From Candidatus Methylopumilus turicensis (GTDB taxonomy: Bacteria > Pseudomonadota > Gammaproteobacteria > Burkholderiales > Methylophilaceae), in contig NZ_LN794158.1 of the NCBI RefSeq assembly GCF_000953015.1, positions 372,001 to 436,000 of the forward strand: a stretch of 64,000 nucleotides of DNA. Reading direction: 5' to 3'. Every line of letters starts with the position of its first letter. Positions within the stretch are counted from its first letter, which is position 1. Positions 1 to 8,614 of this stretch are shown here, piece by piece. The notes beneath the pieces were generated by a model that saw only the letters and a list, made by a program, of their open reading frames with translations, made no database searches and was not told where the DNA came from. A program made the translations under genes and the position numbers.

Positions 1-1
1 A

Positions 2-85
2 ATGGCAGCGCTTTTAAAACAAAGACGATTTTATCAAAAACTAGCTTGCTGGAATAGCGAGGCAGCACTATTGCTAAGTTTTTAG
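2..85 (+). CDS. Possible 3' end of an upstream gene (partial)
   Basis: An open frame enters from the left edge and stops at TAG (83-85), giving about 27 residues ending in LLLSF. It is followed 35 bp later by cysG on the same strand. It is too short to name, and could be the tail of a gene upstream of cysG or chance. Nothing contradicts coding. Confidence 0.3.
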   Translation: MAALLKQRRFYQKLACWNSEAALLLSF

Positions 86-120
86 GCGAGGATGATGCGT
101 TTCAAGGGTAAAATACCATC

Positions 121-1527
121 ATGGAATCTTTACCAATTTTTATGAGAATAAAGGGCGCTCGCTGCGTGGTCATTGGGGGTGGCGAAGTTGCTACTCGCAA
201 AGTGAGTATGTTGCTTAAGGCTGAAGCTGCGGTGGAAGTGATTGCGCCTGAGCTTTGTGATGCACTAAATGCACAGGTGCTGGCGAATGAAATCCAGTTT
301 CGGCAAGCATTGTTTGAGCCTACGCAATTGACTGGTGCGGTGTTAGTGATCGCAGCAACAGATCATGAAGATGTAAACACGGCAGTTTCAAATGCCGCCA
401 AAGCGCAAAATATTCCGGTCAACGTAGTGGATTCGCCTGCACTTTGCACGTTTACCATGCCATCGATCGTTGATCGCTCCCCAGTGGTGATTGCCATCTC
501 TAGTAACGGTGCTGCACCTGTGCTTGCAAGGCTAATTCGCGGCAAGCTTGAGACCATGATTCCAGCTTCGTACGGCAGGCTTGCCTATTTGTCACGAGAC
601 TTTCGTGATGCAGTCAAAGCTAAATTTGCGGATACGCAATCTCGTCGTATTTTTTGGGAAAAAACCTTTCAAGGCCCAATTGCAGAATTGATGTTTTCTG
701 GTCAAGAGCGTGCCGCAAATATTGCTTTAGCCGATGCAATCAAAGCAGAGGATAGCAAGGCTCAGCATGGTGAGGTTTATTTAGTGGGTGGTGGGCCGGG
801 AGATCCCGATTTACTTACCTTTCGTGCGCTCAGATTGATGCAGCAATGCGATGTATGTGTCTACGATAAGCTGGTGAGCAAAGAGGTCATGGAGCTCGTT
901 CGACGTGATGCTGAACTTATCAATGTGGGCAAGGCGCGTGACCAACATACGCTTCCACAAGAAGAAATAAATTTGCTCTTGGTCGCGCTGGCAAAAGAAG
1001 GCAAGCGAGTGCTCCGGCTTAAAGGGGGGGACCCGTTTATTTTTGGGCGGGGTGGTGAAGAAATAGAAACATTGATGGAGAATGGCGTGCCGTTTCAAGT
1101 GGTCCCTGGGATTACCGCTGCAAATGGTGTTTCTAGTTATGCGGGCATTCCATTGACCCATCGCGATTATGCTCAGTCATGTGTGTTTACTACGGGACAT
1201 CTCAAATCGAAAGATGGGCAGTCGCATACCGTGGAATTGGATTGGCCCGCACTGGCAAGGCCAAATCAAACCGTGGTTATTTATATGGGCTTAATTGGGT
1301 TGGAGCAGATTTGCATACAACTCATCAAGCATGGGCTGGATGCAACAACGCCGGCAGCGATTGTTCAGCAAGGCACAACGCCGAAACAAAAAGTCGTGGT
1401 TGGGGATTTAAGTGATTTAGCAGCAAAAGCGGCTTTAGCTGAATTAAAGCCGCCATGTTTAATTATTGTGGGGCATGTAGTCAAGCTGCGAGAGAAGCTT
1501 GCTTGGTTTGAGCCTCGTTTAGATTAA
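121..1527 (+). CDS. cysG: Siroheme synthase (multifunctional CysG)
   Basis: Makes siroheme, the cofactor of assimilatory sulfite and nitrite reductases, from uroporphyrinogen III: two SAM-dependent methylations, NAD-dependent dehydrogenation and iron chelation. The 468 residues match the full-length fused family. The N-terminal precorrin-2 dehydrogenase/ferrochelatase half has a dinucleotide-binding GGGEVATRK near residue 19. The C-terminal uroporphyrinogen methyltransferase half begins near residue 217 with GGGPGDPDLLT and carries LKGGDPFIFGRGGEE near residue 300 and GITAANGV near 330. The ATG at 121 gives a natural N-terminus (MESLPIFM). It ends 8 bp from the convergent sensor kinase gene. 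Confident by motifs and length. Confidence 0.95.
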   Translation: MESLPIFMRIKGARCVVIGGGEVATRKVSMLLKAEAAVEVIAPELCDALNAQVLANEIQFRQALFEPTQLTGAVLVIAATDHEDVNTAVSNAAKAQNIPVNVVDSPALCTFTMPSIVDRSPVVIAISSNGAAPVLARLIRGKLETMIPASYGRLAYLSRDFRDAVKAKFADTQSRRIFWEKTFQGPIAELMFSGQERAANIALADAIKAEDSKAQHGEVYLVGGGPGDPDLLTFRALRLMQQCDVCVYDKLVSKEVMELVRRDAELINVGKARDQHTLPQEEINLLLVALAKEGKRVLRLKGGDPFIFGRGGEEIETLMENGVPFQVVPGITAANGVSSYAGIPLTHRDYAQSCVFTTGHLKSKDGQSHTVELDWPALARPNQTVVIYMGLIGLEQICIQLIKHGLDATTPAAIVQQGTTPKQKVVVGDLSDLAAKAALAELKPPCLIIVGHVVKLREKLAWFEPRLD

Positions 1528-1534
1528 ATAAGGC

Positions 1535-2842
1535 TCAATTAAGTGGCAAGGTCAGTCTCACTTCTAAACCACCTTCCGGGCGATTAATTAAATCTAGTTT
1601 GCCACGGTGCAACTTAGTAATTCTGTCGCAAATTGCGAGCCCTAAACCACTCCCTTTGGTGTTGCCACGCGCAGTATCTAGACGTTCAAATGGTCTGAGA
1701 AGTCTTGACTTTTGGGCATCGGGAATTCCAGGGCCGTTGTCTAGCACGCTGACTAAAATGTTTTCCGCTTCAATCTTAGTGCTAATAATGACTTCGCCTT
1801 TCCCATAATTAAAAGCATTATCAATTAAATTACCTAAAAGTCTTTGCATCGCTAAAGGTCTAAGTGCAATGAGATGGGTGGGCGCAAGATGAAGGCTGAG
1901 TTTTCGGCCTGAGCGAACATGTCTTTCATAAAGTGATGTAAGCAATGCATTTAAATCAAGCATTTGGGTGGGCTCGCCTTCCACCCCTCGAACAAAATCG
2001 AGGAACTGATTGATAATGCCATCCATATCGGTAATGTCTTGAATCATGCCTTCTTTGTATGCGGCGCCTAGCGTATCAGGTAGCATCTCAATCGCTAGAC
2101 GTAAGCGCGCTAATGGAGTGCGTAGGTCATGAGAAACGCCAGCCAGTAAAAGCGTTCTTTCCGAGTCCAGCAAAGCGAGTGATTCTGTCATTTGGTTGAA
2201 AGTGTGACTAACGGCCCTTAACTCATCAACACCCTCTTCAGGCAGCAGGATGGGTGTTTGGCCATTTCGAATCCGATCGGCTGCGCTAACAAGAAGTTTT
2301 AATGGTTTATTAATTCTAATCGCTGTCATGTAGGCGCCGATTAGCGACAGCAGAATCACTAATGCGCCCCAGTTTAGCCATTGCCAAGGAAAGTGTCGTT
2401 CAGCTTGCAGCCGTGGAATGACTACCCAATATTCATCTTGATCCATATTAAAGCTAATCCAAAGCCCAGGCACACCGAAATGGTTAATGGCGACCATCGT
2501 ATCGCTACCCAGGGTGTTACGAATCTTTTTGGCGAGGATTTGAATGAATGGATCTTTAGGTAGAGGCTCAATTTCCTCCAGAATGTCTGCCGCATAGATG
2601 CGGACACCCTCGCGACCAGAAAGCTCAGATAACAATGCAGTCCTACGGTTTTCATGCGCAGCTAAAAGGGATGCTTTGGTGTAGTTGACAATGGTGATGG
2701 CTTGTAAGGCAGCGGCATTGGCACGAGGCTCACGTTCAAAGTAATCAAACAGTTGTAGGGCCGCAAATTGTCCGATTGTCAGCAAAATAGCGATAAGCAG
2801 CATCAGCCGTGAAAGAAGAGTACGAGGGAGCAGTTTCAACAT
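1535..2842 (-). CDS. envZ: EnvZ-like sensor histidine kinase
   Basis: Inner-membrane sensor kinase that should phosphorylate the response regulator encoded immediately upstream. From the chosen ATG at 2842 the order is: membrane segment (about residues 12-32), periplasmic sensor region, second membrane segment (about 157-175), HAMP linker, dimerisation/phosphoacceptor domain with SHDLRTPLARL (His238), then the ATPase domain with N box (NLIDNAFNYG) and G boxes (DNGPGIP, GSGLGLAI). The frame is open to 2911, but that start overlaps the regulator by 44 bp, while ATG 2842 leaves a 25-bp gap and a normal EnvZ-like amino end. No strong ribosome site supports either. The stimulus is unknown. Confidence 0.88.
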   Translation of the reverse strand: MLKLLPRTLLSRLMLLIAILLTIGQFAALQLFDYFEREPRANAAALQAITIVNYTKASLLAAHENRRTALLSELSGREGVRIYAADILEEIEPLPKDPFIQILAKKIRNTLGSDTMVAINHFGVPGLWISFNMDQDEYWVVIPRLQAERHFPWQWLNWGALVILLSLIGAYMTAIRINKPLKLLVSAADRIRNGQTPILLPEEGVDELRAVSHTFNQMTESLALLDSERTLLLAGVSHDLRTPLARLRLAIEMLPDTLGAAYKEGMIQDITDMDGIINQFLDFVRGVEGEPTQMLDLNALLTSLYERHVRSGRKLSLHLAPTHLIALRPLAMQRLLGNLIDNAFNYGKGEVIISTKIEAENILVSVLDNGPGIPDAQKSRLLRPFERLDTARGNTKGSGLGLAICDRITKLHRGKLDLINRPEGGLEVRLTLPLN

Positions 2843-2867
2843 ACGAATCGATATTTGGTGGTAAAAA

Positions 2868-3611
2868 CTAATGTTTGCCAGCTTCACCATCTGGGACGAA
2901 TACATAACCAAAGCCCCACATGGTTTGAAGGTAGCGCGGATGTGCTGGGTCTGATTCTATGAGTCTTCTCAGGCGCGATACCTGTACATCGATACTACGA
3001 TCAAAAACATCCAGTTCACGGCCGCGCGCCAGCTGCATCAGCCTGTCACGTGAAAGTGGTTGTCTTGGATGATCGATAAATACTTTTAACAACGCGTATT
3101 CGCCACTGGTAATGGTGATGTTTTCACCATGACGGGTAAGGCTGCGTGTTGAAGGATCAAATAAAAAATCACCAAATGCAAGGCTGCCTGGTATCAGTCC
3201 AGGGGCGCTTGGTTCTGTGCGCACTTGACGGCGCATAATGGCGTTGATTCTGGCCAGTAACTCACGTGGGTTAAATGGCTTTGGTAAGTAGTCATCTGCT
3301 CCCATTTCAAGGCCGATGATACGATCAACTTCGTCCCCCCGGGCTGTAAGCATAATGATAGGCATTGTGCTGCCAGCAGCGCGGAGCCGGCGGCAAATAG
3401 CTAAGCCATCTTCGCCGGGCAACATGAGGTCAAGCACCAGTAGATCGATATGTTCTTGAGCGATTGCGGCATCCATCTCGCTAGCGTCTGCGACCGTTTT
3501 GATGTTAAAACCTTGCTCAGATAAATAGCGCTGTAATAACTCGCGCATCCGCACATCATCATCAACCATCAATATTTTTTTTGCATTAGGGGTTTGTGAT
3601 GGGGTACTCAT
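2868..3611 (-). CDS. ompR: OmpR-family response regulator
   Basis: Cytoplasmic two-component transcription factor of 247 residues. The receiver domain has the acidic pocket DDD near residues 17-19, phospho-acceptor Asp61 (VLDLMLPGEDG), switch Thr89 (LTAR) and Lys111 (LPKPF). A winged-helix DNA-binding domain follows a short linker and ends with the RSIDVQVSRLRR and TMWGFGYVF signatures. It is co-transcribed with the downstream EnvZ-like kinase. The pair resembles OmpR/EnvZ of betaproteobacteria, but its target genes cannot be read from the window. An inverted repeat lies 15 bp upstream of the start. Confidence 0.93.
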   Translation of the reverse strand: MSTPSQTPNAKKILMVDDDVRMRELLQRYLSEQGFNIKTVADASEMDAAIAQEHIDLLVLDLMLPGEDGLAICRRLRAAGSTMPIIMLTARGDEVDRIIGLEMGADDYLPKPFNPRELLARINAIMRRQVRTEPSAPGLIPGSLAFGDFLFDPSTRSLTRHGENITITSGEYALLKVFIDHPRQPLSRDRLMQLARGRELDVFDRSIDVQVSRLRRLIESDPAHPRYLQTMWGFGYVFVPDGEAGKH

Positions 3612-3625
3612 CTTAGGGCCGCTCC

Positions 3626-3639
3626 ATTCGCTTGCGAAT
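3626..3639. promoter_or_regulatory. Inverted repeat upstream of ompR
   Basis: A perfect 6-2-6 palindrome, ATTCGC-TT-GCGAAT, lies 15 bp before the ompR start codon in the 260-bp divergent region between ompR and the EF-hand gene. The position suits an autoregulatory operator or a 5' UTR hairpin. It is a single copy and no binding protein is assigned. The rest of 3640-3871 is AT-rich, with no gene that I can support. Confidence 0.3.
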
Positions 3640-3871
3640 TATCTAAACATTATTATACGATTTGCTGAGAGCTATTTAACAATTTAATTCGTTACATTTT
3701 CTTACAAACACGTTTTTGTGTGAAACACTCGATTTACATTCCTATAGCATCATGATCAACTTTGCAAAAATAGAAAAGCAAGTGTAATCTTGTATTTTGA
3801 ACAAGCCATGAACTCACCTTCTTTTATTCAGTCTTACCAGTTGTAATTCTTGTTAAAACGGTTAGGAATGC

Positions 3872-4519
3872 ATGATCATCAATCAAAACTTTAATGTTCT
3901 TAGCAAGCGATTTTACATAAATCCGATCAGCAATAAGGCTGATTTAGTCAGATTTGGTTTTATTAAAATCAGCCGTGCATTTCAGAATTTTCGTATAGTA
4001 TTTGGCCTTTTCTTGTTGGTTTCAAGCACTGAATCGATGATGGCTGCCCCACGTGATAATCAAAACAATGATGAGGCAAGCAAAGCTCAGCAAGTCGAAA
4101 GCGCTAACCCAAAATCCTCAAATGAACCTGCCGGCGTGAATATGGATGACAATATTCGTTTGCGCCGTGCGCTAGATGAATACTCTCGTATGGTCGATCC
4201 TGCCCATGTTCAAATTGAAGAGCGTCGTCGTGTTATGCACAAGCGCTTGCAAGAGCGGTTTTCACAAACCGACAAAGACAATGATGGCACGGTTTCGCTA
4301 GAAGAAGCATACGACTCAATGCCTCAGTTAGCCCGTCATTTTGGTGCGGTTGATTTGAATGGTGACCGCTTAATTACCTTGGATGAACTTGAGGCCTTAC
4401 AGGTTAGAATCATTGAGCGCCAACGAGTCGCTTCTGTGAAATCTGATCCACCTGAAGTTGAAAACACCAAGTCCAAGAACAAACAAAGTGTCGTAAATAA
4501 CCGTAAAAACGCTTACTAA
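3872..4519 (+). CDS. Exported EF-hand domain protein, function unknown
   Basis: A 215-residue protein with a hydrophobic segment near residues 45-55 (VFGLFLLVSS) followed by an Ala-rich cleavage-like site, so probably exported. An internal start would give a more typical signal peptide. The C-terminal half has two EF-hand loops: DKDNDGTVSLEE (canonical) near residue 134 and DLNGDRLITLDE near 164, the second with Arg instead of Gly at loop position 6. The segment between signal and EF-hands is charged and Gln/Asn-rich. The start ATG is preceded by AGGA four bases upstream. Probable calcium-binding periplasmic protein; no specific role can be given. Confidence 0.75.
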   Translation: MIINQNFNVLSKRFYINPISNKADLVRFGFIKISRAFQNFRIVFGLFLLVSSTESMMAAPRDNQNNDEASKAQQVESANPKSSNEPAGVNMDDNIRLRRALDEYSRMVDPAHVQIEERRRVMHKRLQERFSQTDKDNDGTVSLEEAYDSMPQLARHFGAVDLNGDRLITLDELEALQVRIIERQRVASVKSDPPEVENTKSKNKQSVVNNRKNAY

Positions 4520-4731
4520 AAAGATTAGTGACATCTCTTCAGTCTTACAAATCCCTACTCCCTCATTAAGTTTTAACCTCTCATCTTTTAGTCTCTCATC
4601 CTGAACTGCCAGCCATCCATGGTGGTAAAAAACTAAACTTGCATATATAGTCTCGTTCAAGAAGCGACAAAGCTTCAGCTCAAATTGCGTGATCAATGTT
4701 GAGTAAATACTAATAACGAGAGGGTAATCAC

Positions 4732-6396
4732 ATGGCTGGTTTTTTTTCTAAAGAGCGCATCATTGCGCCTTCTTCCTATAATCGATGGCTAATTCCACCT
4801 GCTGCTTTAGCCGTGCATTTATGTATCGGCATGGCTTATGGTTTTTCGGTTTTTTGGAAGCCGCTAGGCAATGCTTTAATGGGGGCGGATGGTAAGCCGC
4901 TTGCCGCGTGTGCTGCTGGCGCAACGACTTTTGCAGAAAAGTTAAGTGGAACTGGTCGTGCATTGTTTGCAACGGATTGTAATTGGACCCAATTTGATTT
5001 GGGCTGGATGTATACCCTGTTTTTTGTATTGCTCGGTTGTTCTGCAGCGCTTTGGGGTGGCTGGCTTGAGCGTGCAGGGCCACGTAAAGCGGGTTCTGTA
5101 GCCACGCTATGTTGGACAGGCGGACTGCTTATTTCCGCCTTGGGTGTTTATACCCATCAACTCTGGATGATGTGGTTAGGCTCAGGGGTGATTGGTGGTG
5201 TAGGCCTTGGGCTGGGTTATATTTCACCCGTTTCTACGTTAATCAAATGGTTTCCAGATCGTCGTGGCATGGCGACAGGTCTTGCTATCATGGGTTTTGG
5301 TGGGGGTGCGTTAGTTGGCTCACCCATCGCTACTAAGTTAATGACTTACTTCGCAACGCCTACTGCGGTTGGTGTATGGCAAACATTTGTGGTGCTAGCC
5401 GTTGTCTACGCGATCTTCATGATTTGCGGCTCACTTGGCTATCGTGTTCCACCAACGGGTTGGCAACCTGCAGGATGGACGCCGCCAGCAGCCAAAGCAA
5501 ACAATGGCATGATTGCAACGCGCCATGTCCATCTTAAAAACGCACACAAAACTCCACAATTTTGGTTGCTTTGGTTGGTGCTTTGTATGAACGTATCGGC
5601 CAGCATCGGTATTATTGGCGCGGCTGCACCAATGCTCCAAGAAACCTTTGGCGGCATTTTGATCCATCAGCCTGATTTAGGCTTTGCCGATATCAAAGCG
5701 GATGATGCATTGACGGCAGCAGCAGCAGCCATTGCGGCTGGTTTCGTTGGATTAATTTCACTCTTCAATATTTTTGGTCGAATCGCATGGGCAAGCTCAT
5801 CTGACAAATTGGGTCGTAAACAAACTTACTTCATCTTCTTTGTATTAGGGGCCTTGTTGTATGTATTAGCAAGCTATGGTGCTGACGTGAAGTCGTTGGC
5901 AATTTTTGGCGCGGCTTTGTGTGTCATTGTTTCTATGTATGGCGGCGGTTTTGCAACCATTCCAGCCTATCTTGCAGATATGTTCGGCACACAGTTTGTG
6001 GGTGCGATTCACGGTCGATTACTCACTGCATGGTCAACGGCCGGCATTTTAGGCCCGGTGATTGTGAACTACATGCACGATATGCGAGTAGAGGCGAAGG
6101 TGCCTTTTGATCAAATCTACGCACCTATTTTCTATGTGTTAGCGGGTATGTTGGCAATTGGTTTTGTGGCGAACCTGTTAGTGCGACCAGTGGCTGATAA
6201 ATACTTTATGACAGATGCTGAGTTAGCTGCTGAAAAAAAATTAGCACATGAACAAGCGGCGCCAGCTTCCAAAGCCGTTAGTGAACAAGCAAGGGGTGGC
6301 AAAGCCCTCGCTGTAATTGCTTGGGTTGCCGTGCTTATCCCAATTACCTTCGGTGTTTGGAGCACGCTTCAAAAGGCTTGGGCTTTATTTAGCTAA
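4732..6396 (+). CDS. OFA-family MFS transporter (oxalate/formate antiporter-like)
   Basis: Major facilitator of 554 residues with about 12 predicted membrane helices, starting after the N-terminal NRWLIPPAALAVHLCIGMAYGF typical of the OFA group. It is longer than E. coli YhjX (about 400). Extra length lies in a loop after helix 1 (about residues 45-85, containing two Cys), in the central loop around residues 235-260, and in a cytoplasmic tail near 500. The A-motif-like RRGMATG is at about residue 181. GAGAGGG is a good ribosome site before the ATG at 4732. The substrate could be a small carboxylate such as formate or oxalate, but this is inference from the family. A terminator follows. Confidence 0.85.
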   Translation: MAGFFSKERIIAPSSYNRWLIPPAALAVHLCIGMAYGFSVFWKPLGNALMGADGKPLAACAAGATTFAEKLSGTGRALFATDCNWTQFDLGWMYTLFFVLLGCSAALWGGWLERAGPRKAGSVATLCWTGGLLISALGVYTHQLWMMWLGSGVIGGVGLGLGYISPVSTLIKWFPDRRGMATGLAIMGFGGGALVGSPIATKLMTYFATPTAVGVWQTFVVLAVVYAIFMICGSLGYRVPPTGWQPAGWTPPAAKANNGMIATRHVHLKNAHKTPQFWLLWLVLCMNVSASIGIIGAAAPMLQETFGGILIHQPDLGFADIKADDALTAAAAAIAAGFVGLISLFNIFGRIAWASSSDKLGRKQTYFIFFVLGALLYVLASYGADVKSLAIFGAALCVIVSMYGGGFATIPAYLADMFGTQFVGAIHGRLLTAWSTAGILGPVIVNYMHDMRVEAKVPFDQIYAPIFYVLAGMLAIGFVANLLVRPVADKYFMTDAELAAEKKLAHEQAAPASKAVSEQARGGKALAVIAWVAVLIPITFGVWSTLQKAWALFS

Positions 6397-6418
6397 CTTT
6401 GACTGAAGTTGAATCATC

Positions 6419-6446
6419 AAAACAGGGGCGCTAGCCCCTGTTTTTG
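6419..6446 (+). terminator. Rho-independent terminator after the OFA transporter
   Basis: An 11-bp stem AAAACAGGGGC / GCCCCTGTTTT with loop GCTA, followed by a T run. It lies 23 bp after the transporter stop and insulates it from the lexA promoter. Confidence 0.85.
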
Positions 6447-6464
6447 TTTGGATCAAACAAATAC

Positions 6465-6493
6465 TTGACGCATGTACGTTCGTACAGTATTGT
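6465..6493 (+). promoter_or_regulatory. lexA promoter with embedded GTAC-N4-GTAC operator
   Basis: TTGACG at 6465-6470 and TATTGT at 6488-6493 are separated by exactly 17 bp, a good sigma-70 arrangement. The spacer contains the inverted repeat GTAC-GTTC-GTAC at 6474-6485, part of the wider near-palindrome TGTACGTTCGTACA. A repressor bound here would block polymerase. It differs from the CTGT-N8-ACAG box usual in beta- and gammaproteobacteria and resembles the GTAC-type box described for the second LexA (LexA2) of Pseudomonas. Autoregulation is inferred. Confidence 0.75.
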
Positions 6494-6500
6494 AAAGGTT

Positions 6501-7076
6501 ATGGCTAACGATATTGATTATTTAGGCAAGCTTCAAGACTATTACGCAGATCAAAAGATCTTGCCGTCTTATGCTGCAATCGCGCAATTATTAGGCTTTA
6601 AGTCTAAGAATGCAGTGACCGCATTGGTGGCAAGACTCAAGCTGCAAAATTTTATTGAGTCAGCAACCGATGGCAGACTAAAGCCTGGTCGTCGTTTCTT
6701 TGAGCGTGTGCTTGCTGAAAGCACTGTGCAGGCTGGCTTTGCAACCGCGGCATTGAGCGACAGAAGCGATAGTTTAAGTATTGATGATTATTTGATTGAG
6801 CGGCCATCCGATACAGTACTCATTACCGTCAAGGGCGATTCGATGATTGATGCTGGCATTTATCAAGATGATGTTGTCATCATTGAGAAAAAGCAGGCGG
6901 CTAATATTGGCGACATTGTGGTGGCGATTGTCGATAATGAGTTCACGCTTAAAACGTTAGGTCGCGAAGGTAAAGAGTTCGTGCTTTACCCTGCCAACAA
7001 GGCCTATCCAACCATTCGCCCACAAGGCCAGTTAGAAATTTTTGGTGTGGTGGTCGGACAATTTAGAAAATACTAA
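6501..7076 (+). CDS. lexA: LexA-type transcriptional repressor (LexA2-like)
   Basis: SOS-type repressor of 191 residues that should cleave itself when RecA filaments form. An N-terminal winged helix-turn-helix (about residues 7-65, LGFKSKNAVTALVARL) is followed by a hinge with an Ala78-Gly79 cleavage bond (VQAGF). The C-terminal S24 peptidase domain has catalytic Ser114 (GDSM) and Lys151 (FTLKTLG). The frame is open back to a TTG at 6444, but the promoter lies inside that extension, so ATG 6501 is preferred; there is no spaced ribosome site. It converges with the helicase gene and the stops overlap by 4 bp. A UmuD-like role is unlikely because the DNA-binding domain is present. Confidence 0.88.
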   Translation: MANDIDYLGKLQDYYADQKILPSYAAIAQLLGFKSKNAVTALVARLKLQNFIESATDGRLKPGRRFFERVLAESTVQAGFATAALSDRSDSLSIDDYLIERPSDTVLITVKGDSMIDAGIYQDDVVIIEKKQAANIGDIVVAIVDNEFTLKTLGREGKEFVLYPANKAYPTIRPQGQLEIFGVVVGQFRKY

Positions 7077-8614
7077 AACTGTCCTGACTGATACATCATT
7101 TCTTTCGATGTATCGCGGTACCCCGCTTGGATTAATAATGCGGCTTCAATATATCGACTCACTTTGCTCCTCAATGCGGGCAGTGCATCTAGTTCAAAAA
7201 AGTGATGAGGAAATTTATGCGCTAACCAAGCGTATAAACTGATGTCTTTACCCAAATCTTCAGCTTCTTCTAGATGTTTAGGGCTGTTTGAACTTAACCA
7301 ACTGACATCATTTGGTAATGCCTTCTTTTGGTTATTCACTACACAATCTAAACAACTTAAAAAATAATCGCGCTCACGTGCTTTATCCCATCCAACTGGC
7401 GCGCAAGTTAACAAAAACTTGTCTTTAAGATTCAGGGTTGGGGCATATTCGTCGACCAACAAAGCAAGTTGCGTTTGCGTCTGAAGGGGGGCAATCTCAA
7501 ACAAATCACTCTCAATACGAATGCGCTCAGCAAAGTATGCGAGCACTTCACTTATTTTATGGCTATGCAGTGTGTTGGCAATTTCAGATAAATGCGGGAA
7601 GCTCGGGGAGATCGGTAGTTTTTTCAAATCGGCCACATCTGATGTGGTCAGCATATGTTCTAAATGGATTAACTCATCATCTTCAAAAGCGCTGATATAG
7701 CCAATATCATAAATACCAAAGCGACCCGCACGCCCTCCAATTTGACGCACTTCCGTTGCATTAATCCGGCGGCTTGCTACGCCATCAAATTTATCAATGC
7801 AAGAAAAAATGACACGCCGAATGGGTAAGTTAAGGCCCATCCCAATAGCATCTGTGGCAACAAGGATGTCAGCCTCTCCCTCGCAAAAACGCTTGGATTC
7901 GGTACGGCGTACTTCAGGAGACAGCGCGCCATAAATAGAAGCAACGCCATAACCCCATTGTCTAAATCTTGCGCTTAAGGTGAGCACATCTTTGCGAGAA
8001 AAGGCGATGACTGCGTCGCCCTTTTGTAACTTTCCTTTAAGGTTTGCGCGCTTGTATTTTTGACCGCTCAGCCCCTGTTGCTCAAGCAGCAGGGGAGTTT
8101 TTCGTTCAAGATGTGTCACATCAAATTGCTCCCCAAGCGCTTTGATCGCCCTGAGACATGGTTCAGTGACACTATTTGCACCGCACACATACACATCTTT
8201 CGCAGGGGCGCCGATGAGGGCAGTCGTCCATGCATATCCCCGCGACTCATCTTGTAACATTTGTATTTCATCAATAATGGCTACGTCTACCGCTTGATTC
8301 GTGTTCATCATTTCGACAGTACACGCGGTATGTTTTGCACCTGGAATGAGTTGGCGCTCTTCTCCTGTAATCAAGTTGCAAGGCACGCCTGCCTCCATGA
8401 GCCTATCTCTAATCTCCATGGCTAATAATCGAAGGGGAGCAAGGTAAACGCCAGATTCAGCTTTCTGAAGTTTGATGAGTGCTTCATAGGTTTTTCCAGA
8501 GTTGGTTGGCCCCAAATGAAAATGGATACGACGATTTAAACTTCGTGCTAATTTGAAACTATTGGGGAGCGCATGCAGTGCAAGCGTGCTGGTGAGTTGT
8601 TTATGCATTCTCAA
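7073..8614 (-). CDS. Suv3-like DExH-box RNA helicase
   Basis: A 513-residue superfamily-2 helicase of the SUV3 group, known mainly as the helicase of the mitochondrial RNA degradosome. Motifs in order: Walker A GPTNSGKT (35-42), Walker B DEIQ (115-118), motif V VATDAIGMGLNLP (252-264) and motif VI QIGGRAGRFG (291-300). A C-terminal region of about 200 residues matches the helical Suv3 tail in position. Expected activity is ATP-dependent RNA or RNA/DNA unwinding in RNA turnover; the bacterial role is not established. It starts 14 bp inside the end of the DUF455 gene, suggesting translational coupling, and overlaps the lexA stop at its own end. Confidence 0.85.
   Translation of the reverse strand: MRMHKQLTSTLALHALPNSFKLARSLNRRIHFHLGPTNSGKTYEALIKLQKAESGVYLAPLRLLAMEIRDRLMEAGVPCNLITGEERQLIPGAKHTACTVEMMNTNQAVDVAIIDEIQMLQDESRGYAWTTALIGAPAKDVYVCGANSVTEPCLRAIKALGEQFDVTHLERKTPLLLEQQGLSGQKYKRANLKGKLQKGDAVIAFSRKDVLTLSARFRQWGYGVASIYGALSPEVRRTESKRFCEGEADILVATDAIGMGLNLPIRRVIFSCIDKFDGVASRRINATEVRQIGGRAGRFGIYDIGYISAFEDDELIHLEHMLTTSDVADLKKLPISPSFPHLSEIANTLHSHKISEVLAYFAERIRIESDLFEIAPLQTQTQLALLVDEYAPTLNLKDKFLLTCAPVGWDKARERDYFLSCLDCVVNNQKKALPNDVSWLSSNSPKHLEEAEDLGKDISLYAWLAHKFPHHFFELDALPALRSKVSRYIEAALLIQAGYRDTSKEMMYQSGQF

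Noticed and set aside
3872-4519. Lanmodulin-like lanthanide-binding protein
   Set aside because: Only two EF loops, no Pro at loop position 2, and one loop has Arg at the Gly position.
4397-4696. Minus-strand open frame of 99 residues with a duplicated DERLK stretch
   Set aside because: It overlaps the EF-hand gene on the opposite strand. The repeat simply reflects the CTCTCATC direct repeat in the non-coding region, and there is no ribosome site.
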